This document shows positions 52,866-62,590 of a DNA stretch of 64,000 nucleotides, piece by piece (within the stretch, counting starts at the first letter, position 1; every line of letters begins with the position of its first letter). A program made the position numbers and the translations under genes. Source of the stretch: Salsipaludibacter albus (GTDB lineage: Bacteria; Actinomycetota; Nitriliruptoria; Nitriliruptorales; Nitriliruptoraceae); assembly GCF_019798055.1 (NCBI RefSeq), contig NZ_JAHOPH010000001.1, positions 62,001-126,000 on the forward strand, in the 5' to 3' direction. The notes beneath the pieces were generated by a model that was given only the letters and a program-made list of their open reading frames with translations, had not been told where the DNA came from and did no database searches.

Positions 52866-54326
52866 GTGAACAAGATCCTCGGCACCGCCTTCTCCTACGA
52901 CGACGTCCTGCTGGTTCCCCGCCGGTCGGGGGTCCTGCCCGACCAGGTCGACACGACCAGCGCGTTCACACCGTCGATCCGCCTCGAGATCCCGATCGTG
53001 TCGGCGGCCATGGACACCGTGACCGAGGCCCGCATGGCGATCGCGCTGGCCCGCCAGGGCGGCATCGGCGTGGTCCACAAGCGCCAGTCCATCGACGACC
53101 AGGTGCGGATGGTCCGCCAGGTGAAGCGGTCCGAGTCGGGGACCATCACCGACCCGGTCACGGTCACGACCGACGCCACCCTCCAGGACGCCGAGGACCT
53201 GATGGCGCACTACCGGATCTCCGGCGTGCCGGTGGTCCACGGCGACAACGTCCTGGCCGGGATCATCACCAACCGGGACCTGCGCTTCGAGACCGACTTC
53301 AGCCGCCCGGTCACCGAGCGCATGACCGCGCAGAACCTGGTCACGGCGAAGGTCGGCACCGACCTCGAGATGGCCAAGGAGACCCTCCGCGAGCACCGGA
53401 TCGAGAAGCTGCTGCTGGTCGACGACGACGGGCGACTGGCCGGCCTGATCACGATCAAGGACCTGCAGAAGGCGATCGACTATCCCCGGGCGACCAAGGA
53501 CGAGCAGGGACGACTCCGGGCCGCCGCCGCGCTCGGCGTGTCCGCCGACCTGCACGACCGCGCCGGGGCCCTGGTGGAGGCCGGGGTGGACGCGCTGGTG
53601 CTGGACTCGGCCCACGGCCACTCCGAGGGGATCCTGGACGCCCTCGTGGCGGTCAAGGAGCGCTACGACGTCGAGGTGGTGGGCGGCAACGTCGCGACCG
53701 CGGACGGCGCCCGGGACCTGGTCGAGCGCGGGGCCGACGCCGTCAAGGTCGGGATCGGGCCCGGCTCGATCTGCACGACCAGGGTGGTCACCGGGGTGGG
53801 TGTCCCGCAGCTCACCGCCGTCCTGGAGTGCGTCCAGGCGGCCGGCGACGTCCCGGTGATCGCCGACGGTGGCATCAAGCAGACCGGCGACGTCGCCAAG
53901 GCGCTGGCCGCCGGGGCGGGCACGGTCATGATCGGCTCGATGTTCGCCGGCACCTACGAGGCACCGGGCGAGGAGGTCCTCCACGAGGGCCGACGCTTCA
54001 AGACCTACCGGGGCATGGGATCGCTGGCCGCGATGAGCGGCGAGTCGTCCTCGGCGGACCGCTACTTCCAGGACCCCAACGCCAGCAGCAAGCTGGTCCC
54101 CGAGGGCGTGGAGGGCATGGTCCCCTACCGCGGCCCGATGGGCGACATCGTCCACCAGATCGTCGGTGGCGTGCGCTCGGCCATGGGCTACTGCGGCGCG
54201 CCGGACATGGCCACGTTCGGCTCGGCGACCCGGTTCCACCGGATCACCCAGGCGGCCCTGCGCGAGTCGCACCCGCACGACATCCGGATCACCCGCGAGG
54301 CGCCGAACTACACCACGTCGGACTGA
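52866..54326 (+). CDS. guaB: inosine-5'-monophosphate dehydrogenase
   Basis: A 486-residue IMPDH, the committed step to GMP. The TIM barrel is interrupted by two CBS domains (about residues 95-215). The catalytic Cys loop is [13 protein letters not shown], and the mobile flap has [11 protein letters not shown] at 52866 has GAGG about 9 bases upstream. Confidence 0.97.
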   Translation: MNKILGTAFSYDDVLLVPRRSGVLPDQVDTTSAFTPSIRLEIPIVSAAMDTVTEARMAIALARQGGIGVVHKRQSIDDQVRMVRQVKRSESGTITDPVTVTTDATLQDAEDLMAHYRISGVPVVHGDNVLAGIITNRDLRFETDFSRPVTERMTAQNLVTAKVGTDLEMAKETLREHRIEKLLLVDDDGRLAGLITIKDLQKAIDYPRATKDEQGRLRAAAALGVSADLHDRAGALVEAGVDALVLDSAHGHSEGILDALVAVKERYDVEVVGGNVATADGARDLVERGADAVKVGIGPGSICTTRVVTGVGVPQLTAVLECVQAAGDVPVIADGGIKQTGDVAKALAAGAGTVMIGSMFAGTYEAPGEEVLHEGRRFKTYRGMGSLAAMSGESSSADRYFQDPNASSKLVPEGVEGMVPYRGPMGDIVHQIVGGVRSAMGYCGAPDMATFGSATRFHRITQAALRESHPHDIRITREAPNYTTSD

Positions 54327-54386
54327 GCCCCGAGCGGGACCACCGCGCGCCCGACGCACCCCCCGACCTTCGACCGGAGGACCTCC

Positions 54387-54938
54387 ATGGAGGCCGTCCT
54401 GACCGCACTCGGCCTGGTGTTCCTGGCCGAGCTGGGGGACAAGACCCAGCTGGTCGTGCTGACGATGGGCGCCGGCCGCAGGCTGGTCCCGACCCTGGCC
54501 GGCCTGCTCGCGACCATCGCGCTGCTGCAGGGCATCGCCGTCGGGATCGGCAGCCTGGTCGCCGAGGCCGTGCCGGACACGGCCCTGGGCATCGGCTCCG
54601 GGCTGTTGTTCCTGGTCTTCGCGGCGTGGACCTGGTTCGCGACCGACGACGCCGACGACGACCCCGGCCCGCCCGGCACGCTGCTGGCGTTCCTGGCGGC
54701 CTTCTTCGTCGCCGAGCTGGGTGACAAGTCGAGCCTGGCCACCGCACTGCTCGCGACCACAAACGACGCCTTCGCCACGTGGCTCGGCGCGACGCTGGGG
54801 TTCTTCGGTGCCACCGTCGTCAGCCTCGCCGCCGGCACCTTCCTGCGCAGCCGGGTGCGCCCGACCACGCTGCAGCGGGCCGGCGCGATCGCCTTCCTGG
54901 TGGTCGGGATCGTGACCCTGGTCACGACGCTCGCGTGA
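54387..54938 (+). CDS. TMEM165/GDT1-family cation transporter
   Basis: A 183-residue membrane protein with six helices and the two family signatures AELGDKTQL near residue 12 and AELGDKSSL near 111. GDT1 proteins exchange Mn or Ca for protons; bacterial MneA-type members export manganese. GGAGG precedes the ATG at 54387. It follows guaB by 60 bp and may be co-transcribed. Confidence 0.9.
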   Translation: MEAVLTALGLVFLAELGDKTQLVVLTMGAGRRLVPTLAGLLATIALLQGIAVGIGSLVAEAVPDTALGIGSGLLFLVFAAWTWFATDDADDDPGPPGTLLAFLAAFFVAELGDKSSLATALLATTNDAFATWLGATLGFFGATVVSLAAGTFLRSRVRPTTLQRAGAIAFLVVGIVTLVTTLA

Positions 54939-56312
54939 TCAGGAGCCAGTGGCCGAGATGGCGCCGGTCAGCAGTGCCTCCAGGCCCCAGTCGATCCCGG
55001 AGAAGTCCGTCGTGAACCCCAGGCGGACCACGACCAGGTCCTCCGACGGGACCACCACGACCTGCTGGCCCTCGTTGCCCGACGCCCAGTAGGCGTCGGC
55101 GGGCACGCCGGGCATGCGCAGGTCGCCGTCGGCGCCCTCGTTGAGCCACCAGTGTGCGCCGTAGGGGTTCTCGGTCTCGAGCTCGACCGGCGTGGTCGTG
55201 GCCTCGATCCAGTCGGTCGGCAGCAGCTGCTGGCCCTCCCACTCCCCCTCCTGGAGGAACCACTGGCCGAACCGGGCCCAGTCACGCGCGGTCATGTACG
55301 GAAACGACGAGCACACCAGCCCCCCGGACGCGTCGGCCTCCATGACGGCCGAGGTCATCCCCAGGGGGTCGAAGACCAGGTCCCGGGCCAGCTCCAGGCC
55401 CAGTTCCGAGGCGTCCTGGGCCTCGTCGCACACGATGTTGGACGTGCCCGACGAGTAGGACCACGCGGTGCCGGGGTCGTCGGCCAGCGGCTTGGCGGCG
55501 GCGAACTCGGCCGTCGAGCCGGGGCGGAACAGCATGTTGGTGGCGTCGGTGTCGGGGTCGTAGGTCTCGTCGAACGCCAGCCCCGACGTCATGTGGAGCA
55601 GTTCGGCCATGGTGATCTGGGCGCGAAGGTCCCCGGCCCACTCCTCCCGCAGGTCGGCGTCGTCCAGGGCCATGCGGCCGTCGGCGACCAGGCGCCCGAC
55701 CACGGCGTTGGCCACCGACTTGCCCATCGACCACCCGAGCAGCGGCGTCTGGGCATCGAACCCGTCGGCATAGCGCTCGGCGACCACCCGGCCATCCCGC
55801 ACGACGACGACCGCCCGGGTGTTCTTGCGCAACCCGTCGGGTGCGTCCTCGACGAAGGCGTTCTCCACGGCACGGTCCAGGGCGGCACCGTCGACCCCCG
55901 CCGCGTCGCGGGCGGCGTCGAGGTCGACGGCCTCGCCCAGCGGCCACTCGGCCGACGGGTCCGCGACCGCTGCGGCCTGGAGCGGCGCGAAGCCGGGATC
56001 GGCCGTGGCCAGGGTGCAGCCGACGCCCGGCGTGTACCAGGCCGTCGAGTCCCACAGCCCGAGCAGGCTGGCGGACACCGTCCCGGCATCCTCGTCCACC
56101 TCGGTGCGCAGGAACGGGACGAGCGGGTTGTCGGGCAGGTCACCGGCCGCGTCGTCGAGCGGTCGTCCGGCCAGCAGGTGCCCCGAGCAGGCGGTCTTGG
56201 CGGCGTAGCCGGTCGCCACCGGGGCGATCGGACCGAGGTACCACGCGACCCCGCCGACCAGGACCGCGACCAGGACGACCACGCCGACGACGACCAGGCG
56301 TCCACGTCCCAC
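54939..56312 (-). CDS. membrane-anchored serine hydrolase, NylB/beta-lactamase fold
   Basis: A 457-residue protein. An N-terminal membrane helix (about residues 5-25, signal-anchor) is followed by an exported serine beta-lactamase-fold domain. The SxxK motif is SMGKS and YSSGTSN is the likely Tyr motif, the pattern seen in 6-aminohexanoate-dimer hydrolases (NylB) and related esterases. GTG at 56312, one codon after another GTG, has GAGGAG five bases upstream. Tail-to-tail with the GDT1 gene. Substrate unknown. Confidence 0.88.
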   Translation of the reverse strand: MGRGRLVVVGVVVLVAVLVGGVAWYLGPIAPVATGYAAKTACSGHLLAGRPLDDAAGDLPDNPLVPFLRTEVDEDAGTVSASLLGLWDSTAWYTPGVGCTLATADPGFAPLQAAAVADPSAEWPLGEAVDLDAARDAAGVDGAALDRAVENAFVEDAPDGLRKNTRAVVVVRDGRVVAERYADGFDAQTPLLGWSMGKSVANAVVGRLVADGRMALDDADLREEWAGDLRAQITMAELLHMTSGLAFDETYDPDTDATNMLFRPGSTAEFAAAKPLADDPGTAWSYSSGTSNIVCDEAQDASELGLELARDLVFDPLGMTSAVMEADASGGLVCSSFPYMTARDWARFGQWFLQEGEWEGQQLLPTDWIEATTTPVELETENPYGAHWWLNEGADGDLRMPGVPADAYWASGNEGQQVVVVPSEDLVVVRLGFTTDFSGIDWGLEALLTGAISATGS

Positions 56313-56470
56313 CACGTCTCCTCGGCTCGTGTCGCCCGGGTGGTGGCGCACGCTAGCCGCCGACGTGTGCCGGGGGGACGCGACCCTCGTGGACCGTAGG
56401 ATCGGGGAGCACGGGTGGTCCGTGGGACACCGGCGATCCCGGTGGCGGACTCCCGGCGGGAGCCACCACC

Positions 56471-57517
56471 ATGATCTTCGACAACGTCGACGGCCACGAA
56501 CTGGTCGTCTTCGCCAACGACGAGGCAAGCGGTCTGCGGGCGATCATCGCCGTGCACTCCACGGCCCTGGGACCGGCGCTCGGCGGCACGCGGATGCGGC
56601 CCTACGCCACCGAGCACGAGGCCCTGGCCGACGTCCTGCGCCTGTCACGGGCGATGTCGCTGAAGAACGCGGCGGCCGGCCTGGCCCACGGCGGGGGCAA
56701 GGCCGTGATCATCGCCGACCCCGCGACCGACAAGACGCCAGCGCTGTTCGCCGCCCACGGCCGCGCCATCGACGCCCTCGGGGGCCGCTACGTCACGGCC
56801 TGCGACGTCGGCACGACTCCGGCGGACATGTCCGCGGTCGCGACCACGACGCCCTGGGTGACGGGCCGCCCCGCCGACGAGGGCGGGGTCGGCGACTCCG
56901 GCGTGCTCACGGCCCACGGGGTCGAGGTGGGGATGCACGCGGCCGCCCGGCACCGGTGGGGCAGCGAGGACCTGGCCGGTCGCCACGTCGTGGTCCAGGG
57001 CCTGGGCAAGGTCGGTGGGCGGCTGGTCCGCAGCCTGCTGGACCAGGGTGCCACCGTCACGGTCGCGGACGTGGACGCCGCCGCGGTCGCCCGGGCGGTC
57101 GAGGCCGGAGCACGGGCCGTGGGCGTGGACGAGGTCATGGCGGTCGAGGCCGACGTGCTGTCGCCAAACGCGCTCGGCGGGGTCCTGAACGCCTCGTCGA
57201 TCCCCGACCTGCGGGTCGAGATCGTGTGCGGCGGTGCGAACAACCAGTTGGCGCTCCCGGACGAGGGTGCCCGGATGCTGGCCGACGCGGGGATCCTCTA
57301 CGCGCCCGACTACATCGTCAACGCCGGCGGGGTGATCGCGGTGTCCGACGAACTGCACCCCGACGGCCACTCCGAGGAGCGGTGTCGGGTGGCCGCCGAC
57401 GAGATCGCGACCACGCTCGACGCGGTGTTCGCCCGGGCGGAGGCGTACGGCATCACCACCGAGCAGGCCGCACGCGAGTTCGCGACGGAACGCATCGAGA
57501 ACGCCTCGACCGCCTAG
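56471..57517 (+). CDS. Leu/Val/Phe dehydrogenase, valine dehydrogenase-like
   Basis: A 348-residue amino-acid dehydrogenase that oxidatively deaminates branched-chain amino acids with NAD. The glycine-rich GGTRMRPY, catalytic Lys in LAHGGGKAVI and NAD motif VVQGLGKVGGRLV are present. Its stop shares the palindrome CTAG with the purM stop, a four-base tail-to-tail overlap. Leucine or valine preference cannot be read by eye. Confidence 0.93.
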   Translation: MIFDNVDGHELVVFANDEASGLRAIIAVHSTALGPALGGTRMRPYATEHEALADVLRLSRAMSLKNAAAGLAHGGGKAVIIADPATDKTPALFAAHGRAIDALGGRYVTACDVGTTPADMSAVATTTPWVTGRPADEGGVGDSGVLTAHGVEVGMHAAARHRWGSEDLAGRHVVVQGLGKVGGRLVRSLLDQGATVTVADVDAAAVARAVEAGARAVGVDEVMAVEADVLSPNALGGVLNASSIPDLRVEIVCGGANNQLALPDEGARMLADAGILYAPDYIVNAGGVIAVSDELHPDGHSEERCRVAADEIATTLDAVFARAEAYGITTEQAAREFATERIENASTA

Positions 57518-58569
57518 GTCCAGGGGCCGTCGAGGACCACGCGAGCGTGGTCGTCGGTGGGGCGGACCCGACCGAGCACCCAGGCGTCGGTGCCGCCGGC
57601 CGCCAGCCGGTCGACCACGGCGTCGGCGTCGGCGTCCGCGACGACGGCCACCATGCCGACCCCGTTGTTGAAGGTGCGCCACATCTCGTCGGGTGCCACC
57701 GGGCCACGCTCGGCCAGCCACCGGAACACGTCCGGCCGCTCCCACGTCGTGACGTCGATCGTGGCGGCGAGGTGGTCGGGCAGGACCCGGGGGACGTTGC
57801 CGACCAGCCCGCCCCCGGTGACGTGGCACAGGGCGTGGACGTCCACCCCGGCCCCGAGCAGGTCCAGCACCGCGGGGACGTGGATGCGGGTCGGCGTGAG
57901 CAGGACCTCGCCCAACGGTGCGACGAGCCCGTGCGTCGCGTCGAGGTCCAGGTCGCCCACGATCCGCCGCACCAGTGAGTAGCCGTTGCTGTGCAGCCCG
58001 GACGACGCCAGCGCCACCAGCACGTCGCCGTCGCGGACCCGGTCGGGTCCGAGGATCGCGTCGCGCTCGACCACGCCGACGCCGAACCCGGCGAGGTCGA
58101 ACTCGTCTGGTCCGAGCAGGCCCGGGTGCTCGGCCGTCTCCCCGCCCACCAGGGCACAGCTCGCCTGCACGCACCCCTCGGCGATGCCGGCCACGAGTGC
58201 CGCGACGCGGTCCGGGTCCAGTCGCCCGACCGACAGGTAGTCGTTGAAGAACAGTGGCTCCGCACCGGTCACGACCAGGTCGTCCACGACCATCGCCACC
58301 AGGTCGATCCCGACCGTGTCGAGCACGCCCGACCGCCGGGCGAGGTCGACCTTGGTGCCCACACCGTCGGTGCCCGACACCAGGACGGGGTCGGTCCACC
58401 GCCCCTGGTCGAAGGCGAACAGTCCCCCGAACCCGCCGATGCTCGACAGGACCTCGGGGCGGCGGGTGCGCTCCACGTGGCGGCTGACGAGCGGGACCGA
58501 CGCCTCCGCTGCATCGAGGTCGACGCCGGCGTCGGCGTAGGACAGCCCGTCGGGGTCGGGTGCGGTCAC
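57514..58569 (-). CDS. purM: phosphoribosylformylglycinamidine cyclo-ligase
   Basis: A 351-residue AIR synthetase of purine synthesis. Motifs include GTDGVGTKVDLA, VGGETAEHPG, LASSGLHSNGYSLVR and HVTGGGLVGNVPRVLP. GTG at 58569 has GAGG about 7 bases upstream. In most actinobacteria purF and purM are adjacent; here four plus-strand genes separate them. Confidence 0.95.
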   Translation of the reverse strand: MTAPDPDGLSYADAGVDLDAAEASVPLVSRHVERTRRPEVLSSIGGFGGLFAFDQGRWTDPVLVSGTDGVGTKVDLARRSGVLDTVGIDLVAMVVDDLVVTGAEPLFFNDYLSVGRLDPDRVAALVAGIAEGCVQASCALVGGETAEHPGLLGPDEFDLAGFGVGVVERDAILGPDRVRDGDVLVALASSGLHSNGYSLVRRIVGDLDLDATHGLVAPLGEVLLTPTRIHVPAVLDLLGAGVDVHALCHVTGGGLVGNVPRVLPDHLAATIDVTTWERPDVFRWLAERGPVAPDEMWRTFNNGVGMVAVVADADADAVVDRLAAGGTDAWVLGRVRPTDDHARVVLDGPWT

Positions 58570-58694
58570 GGCATGGCCTCGAGGATCCGACGGCACGGGA
58601 CGCGGCCAGCCTAGGCCGGCTGCAGCACCACCCCCGCCACCGGACCGGGTGCCGTCGCCGGGCGCGGCGCGAGCGAGCCGTAGCCTCGGGGGCC

Positions 58695-59897
58695 ATGACC
58701 TCCCGCCGTGGCCTGCTCGCCTTCGTGTTCACCGTCACGCTGACGGGCATCCTCAACAACACGCTCGTCACGCCGGCGATCCCCGACATCCTCGCCGAGT
58801 TCGGCCAACCCGACTCGCGTTCCGGGTGGCTGGTCGCCGTCGGATCGATCGCCGGCATCGTGGTCGCGCCCCTGGTCGGCGTGCTGGCGGACCGGTTCGG
58901 ACGACGGATCGTGCTGACCACGTGCCTGGCGACCTTCGCCACGTTCGGGTCGGCCGCGGCGCTGGCCCCGACGTTCGAGTTCCTGCTGCTCGCACGGCTG
59001 CTGCAGGGCTTCGGGTCGGCCGGGTTGGTCAACCTCGCGGTCGTGCTGCTCGGCGACACCTTCACGGGGGCCGAACGGACGCACTGGGTGGGCCGCAACG
59101 GTGCCGTCCTGACGGTCGGACTGGCGGCGCTCCCGACGGTGAGCGGACTGCTCACCCAGGCGACGTCGTGGCGGGTCACGTTCGGGCTGTACACGATCGG
59201 GTTCGTCACGGCCGTGCTGGCGTGGCGGCTGCTCGACGCGAGCCGACCGCCCGACCCGCCCCGCATCGCCGACCAGCTCGGCGACGTCGCTGCCGTCATC
59301 CGCAGACGCGAGGTCCGCGTGCTGCTGGTGATCGGGTTCCTGGCCTTCGTGGTGATCTTCGGTGGGTTCCTGACGATCATGCCGGTGCACCTCGCCGGGG
59401 TGTTCGGCCTGGACGCCGGCGCCCGCGGGCTGGTGATCTCGGCACCGGCGCTGACGTCGTCGATCTTCGCGTTCAACCTCGGCCGGATCCGGCGACGACT
59501 GTCCATGGCGCACCTGGTGACCCTGGCCGGCGGGGTGTTCACCGTCGCGTTCCTGGCGATGGGCCTGGCACCCGCCCTGTGGCTGCTCCTGCTGGGGGCA
59601 CTGGGGTTCGGCACCAGCGAGGGCCTGCTGATCGGGAGCCTCCAGGACGAGTCGATGGCGGTCGCCCCCGACCGCCACCGGGGCGCCATCGTCGCAGCCT
59701 TCGTGGGAGCCGCCCGGCTCGGCCAGTCCACCGGGCCACTGCTGTTCTCGGCAATCCTGGCGAGCACCTCGACGAGCACGACCCTGGTGTTGACCTCGAT
59801 CGCGACGGCGGCGATCCTGCTGCTCGGGCTGTTCGGCCCCCTGCGACACACCACGGCCGCCAGTCCGGCCGATGAGCGATCGGAGACCTCGGCATGA
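58695..59897 (+). CDS. MFS transporter
   Basis: A 400-residue 12-helix major facilitator. The loop 2-3 signature is GVLADRFGRRIV near residue 55 and motif C-like Gly/Pro-rich regions follow, suggesting a drug/metabolite exporter of the DHA1 type. ATG at 58695. The nagA start overlaps its stop by four bases, hinting at amino-sugar related transport, which is an inference. Confidence 0.9.
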   Translation: MTSRRGLLAFVFTVTLTGILNNTLVTPAIPDILAEFGQPDSRSGWLVAVGSIAGIVVAPLVGVLADRFGRRIVLTTCLATFATFGSAAALAPTFEFLLLARLLQGFGSAGLVNLAVVLLGDTFTGAERTHWVGRNGAVLTVGLAALPTVSGLLTQATSWRVTFGLYTIGFVTAVLAWRLLDASRPPDPPRIADQLGDVAAVIRRREVRVLLVIGFLAFVVIFGGFLTIMPVHLAGVFGLDAGARGLVISAPALTSSIFAFNLGRIRRRLSMAHLVTLAGGVFTVAFLAMGLAPALWLLLLGALGFGTSEGLLIGSLQDESMAVAPDRHRGAIVAAFVGAARLGQSTGPLLFSAILASTSTSTTLVLTSIATAAILLLGLFGPLRHTTAASPADERSETSA

Positions 59898-61012
59898 GCA
59901 TCGTCAGCGGCCGCCCGATCGGCGACGACCGACCCGTCACCCTGGACCTGGAGGGTGGCCGGATCGTCGGACGCCGACCGGGTGGCGATCCCGAGCACGT
60001 CCTGGCACCGGGGCTGGTCGACGTGCACTGCCACGGCGCCGGGGGCCACGAGTTCGGCGTCGGCGACGCCACGGAGGCCGCGGCCTTCCACCACCGCGCC
60101 GGGTCCACCTCGGTGGTCGCCAGCCTGGTGTCGACCGACGCGGACACCCTGGCCGGGCGCATCGCCGGCCTCGCCCCGCTCGTCGCCGACCGGACCCTCG
60201 CCGGCATCCACCTCGAGGGCCCGTTCCTCGCCCCGGCCCAGAAGGGCGCCCACGACCCGACCGCCCTGCGCCACCCCGACCCGGACGTTGCCGTGACCTG
60301 GACACGGCTCGCCGGCGACGGCCCCTGCATGGTGACCCTGGCTCCCGAACTGGCCGGTGGCGACGCCACCATCGATGCCCTCCTCGAGCGTGGCGTCGTG
60401 GTCGCGCTGGGCCACACGGACGCCGACGGGGAGACGATTGGCTCTGCCCTCGCCCGGGTCGCGTCCACCGGGACGATCCCGGTCGTGACCCACCTGTTCA
60501 ACGGGATGCCGGACTTCCACCATCGGGATGCCGGTCCGGCGATGGCGGCCCTGCGCGCAGCGCGTCGGGGCGACGCCTGGGTCGAGCTGATCGCCGACGG
60601 CCACCACCTCGACGACGCCACGATCGCCGGGGTCGTCGAGCTCGCCGGCGACCACGTCCTGCTGGTCAGTGACGCGACCGGTGCCACCGGGCTGGGCGAC
60701 GGGCTCCACCGACTGGGCAGCCTGCAGGTGCGCGTGACCGGCACGACCTCCCGGCTGGTCGACGGGGACTCCCTGGCCGGCAGTGTCACGCCACTGCTGG
60801 GATGCGTCCGCCGCGCGGTCGCGGCCGGGGTCGACGTCGCCACGGCCTTCGCCGCCGCGACGTCCCACCCGGCGGCTGCACTGGGCCTCCATGACGTCGG
60901 CAGCCTGGCGGTCGGCGACCGTGCCGACGTCCTGGTGCTGGACGACGACCTGGACCTGGTCCGGGTGTGGCGCGACGGCCGGGTGCTCGAGCCCCCGTCG
61001 GATCCCGCCTGA
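59894..61012 (+). CDS. nagA: N-acetylglucosamine-6-phosphate deacetylase
   Basis: A 372-residue amidohydrolase that deacetylates GlcNAc-6-P in amino-sugar and wall recycling. DVHCHGAGGHEF is the metal motif, HLEGPFLAPAQKGAH the catalytic loop, GHTDAD and THLFNGMPDFHHR later metal/substrate residues, and VSDATGAT holds the catalytic Asp. It is coupled to the MFS gene and precedes the sirtuin gene by about 90 bp. Confidence 0.92.
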   Translation: MSIVSGRPIGDDRPVTLDLEGGRIVGRRPGGDPEHVLAPGLVDVHCHGAGGHEFGVGDATEAAAFHHRAGSTSVVASLVSTDADTLAGRIAGLAPLVADRTLAGIHLEGPFLAPAQKGAHDPTALRHPDPDVAVTWTRLAGDGPCMVTLAPELAGGDATIDALLERGVVVALGHTDADGETIGSALARVASTGTIPVVTHLFNGMPDFHHRDAGPAMAALRAARRGDAWVELIADGHHLDDATIAGVVELAGDHVLLVSDATGATGLGDGLHRLGSLQVRVTGTTSRLVDGDSLAGSVTPLLGCVRRAVAAGVDVATAFAAATSHPAAALGLHDVGSLAVGDRADVLVLDDDLDLVRVWRDGRVLEPPSDPA

Positions 61013-61103
61013 GCCGGGTCGACCTGCGTGGCCCCGGTCCCACCCTGCAGGGCTGGCCGGGGGCGGGCTGCAGGAACCTCCCGCAGTCGCAACACTGGAC
61101 GAC

Positions 61104-62015
61104 GTGACCGACATCCTGTCCCGCCGCCACCTCCCCGACCCGAGCGCGCCCGTCGCCACGAAGGGCTCCGTCGACGAGCTCGTCGACCTGGTGCGCGACG
61201 GCGGGGTGTGCGTGCTGACGGGGGCCGGCATCTCCACGGCGTCGGGCATCCCGGACTACCGCGGCGTCACCGGGCGAGCGCGACCGGCCACACCCATGCG
61301 CCACGCCGACTTCGTGGGCTCGGCCGACAACCGGCGCCGCTACTGGGCCCGATCGCTGGTCGGGTGGAAGACCTTCGGGGACATCGAGCCCAACCGGGGG
61401 CACCGGGCCGTGGCCGCCCTCGAGTCCGCCGGACTGGTCGACCGGGTCATCACCCAGAACGTCGACGGCCTGCACCAGTCCGCCGGGAGCCGGGAGGTCG
61501 TGGAGCTCCACGGGACCCTGGCGACCGTCAGCTGCCTGCACTGCGGTCAGCAGTTCCCGCGGGCCGACCTCCAGGTGGAGCTGCGTCGCCGCAACCCCGA
61601 CTTCGTGCAACGACCCGGGACGGTGTCGGCCGACGGTGACGCCCATGTCGCCGACGACCGGTCCTTCGTGGTCGTCGACTGCCGCTGTGGTGGTCCGTTG
61701 ATGCCCGACGTCGTGTTCTTCGGTGCCGGTGTCCCCCGGCCGGTGGTGCAACGGTGCTACCGGATGGTCGAGGAGTGCGACGCCCTGGTGGTGCTGGGCT
61801 CGTCGTTGTTCGTCTGGTCCGGCCTGCGGTTCGTGCGCCACGCCGCGCGCCACGACCGGCCCGTGGCGATCGTCAACCACGGCCCCACCCGGGCCGACGA
61901 ACTGGCCACGGTGCGGCTGGACGACGACCTCACCACGGTGCTGGAGCAGGTCCGGGCCCGCCTCGGCCGGCCCCACGGGGCCCCCGCGGCCGCCGGAGCG
62001 AGCGTGCGGCCATGA
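61104..62015 (+). CDS. Sir2-family NAD-dependent protein deacylase
   Basis: A 303-residue sirtuin. NAD motif GAGISTASGIPDYRG, catalytic TQNVDGLHQSAGS and ELHGTL are intact. Zinc Cys are CLHC and CRCGG separated by about 43 residues. The longer first loop and these motifs match class II (SIRT4-like) sirtuins. GTG at 61104. Its stop overlaps the next gene by four bases. Location beside nagA may reflect acetate/acetyl metabolism, inferred. Confidence 0.92.
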   Translation: MTDILSRRHLPDPSAPVATKGSVDELVDLVRDGGVCVLTGAGISTASGIPDYRGVTGRARPATPMRHADFVGSADNRRRYWARSLVGWKTFGDIEPNRGHRAVAALESAGLVDRVITQNVDGLHQSAGSREVVELHGTLATVSCLHCGQQFPRADLQVELRRRNPDFVQRPGTVSADGDAHVADDRSFVVVDCRCGGPLMPDVVFFGAGVPRPVVQRCYRMVEECDALVVLGSSLFVWSGLRFVRHAARHDRPVAIVNHGPTRADELATVRLDDDLTTVLEQVRARLGRPHGAPAAAGASVRP

Positions 62016-62419
62016 TCTCGCTGCACCTCGCCAGGTGGCTGCGCGACGCCGGCCTGGCGTGGGAGCCGGCTCCGGGTGACGAGTTCCTGGTCCCCGACCA
62101 CGGCATGGACGACCGGGTGTTCGTCATCGCGGAGATGGTCGTCCAGGTCCGCCACCTGCCGACCGGCACGATCATCGCGTTGAACGGCACGACCGAGTGG
62201 GCGCTGGACAGCCTGATGCTGTCGGAGACCCTGTGGATGCCACGCGAGGACCAGCTCCGCGAGGTCCTGGGTGATGCGTTCCTGTCCCTGGAGCGCCGGG
62301 CCGAGGACTGGGCCGTCCGGGTGCGGCTGTCCGACGGGACCACGACCGGCGTGGTGGCGTCCACGCCGGTCGACGCATGGGCCAAGGCCGTCCTGGTCCA
62401 CCTGCGCGGCCCGGACTGA
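62012..62419 (+). CDS. conserved hypothetical protein
   Basis: A 135-residue soluble protein. It has a regular alpha/beta appearance with LNGTTEWALDSL and LWMPREDQLREVLG as distinctive segments. I recall similar actinobacterial proteins carrying the label pilus assembly protein CpaE, but nothing here supports a pilus role. ATG at 62012 overlaps the sirtuin stop (ATGA). It is the last gene of the MFS-nagA-sir2 unit. Confidence 0.8.
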   Translation: MISLHLARWLRDAGLAWEPAPGDEFLVPDHGMDDRVFVIAEMVVQVRHLPTGTIIALNGTTEWALDSLMLSETLWMPREDQLREVLGDAFLSLERRAEDWAVRVRLSDGTTTGVVASTPVDAWAKAVLVHLRGPD

Positions 62420-62463
62420 CCACCGAGGAGCAACCTGGTCGAGCGCGCCAGCGCACCGGGGAT

Positions 62464-62590
62464 GTTGGGAGCGCAGCGAGCAACTCCAACGTGCCCCGGA
62501 CGCAGGCTGCAGAACGAGCGCAGCGAGCTTCTGCATCGTGCCCGAGGAACGAGGGCCCGCCCTGATTCGAGCGCGCCAGCGCGAGATCAG
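62464..62590. repeat. cluster of hairpins with AGCGCAGCGAGC cores
   Basis: Three hairpins lie in the gap after the hypothetical gene. One at 62464-62490 (GTTGG with CCAAC) and one at 62508-62535 (TGCAGAA with TTCTGCA) both enclose AGCGCAGCGAGC. A third at 62562-62590 (CTGAT with ATCAG) encloses GAGCGCGCCAGCGCGAG and overlaps the purF stop, so it may also end both convergent transcripts. Confidence 0.65.

Noticed and set aside
52680-54359. N-terminal extension of lysS across guaB
   Set aside because: Upstream sequence is antisense to guaB; the ATG at 52679 gives a normal LysRS.
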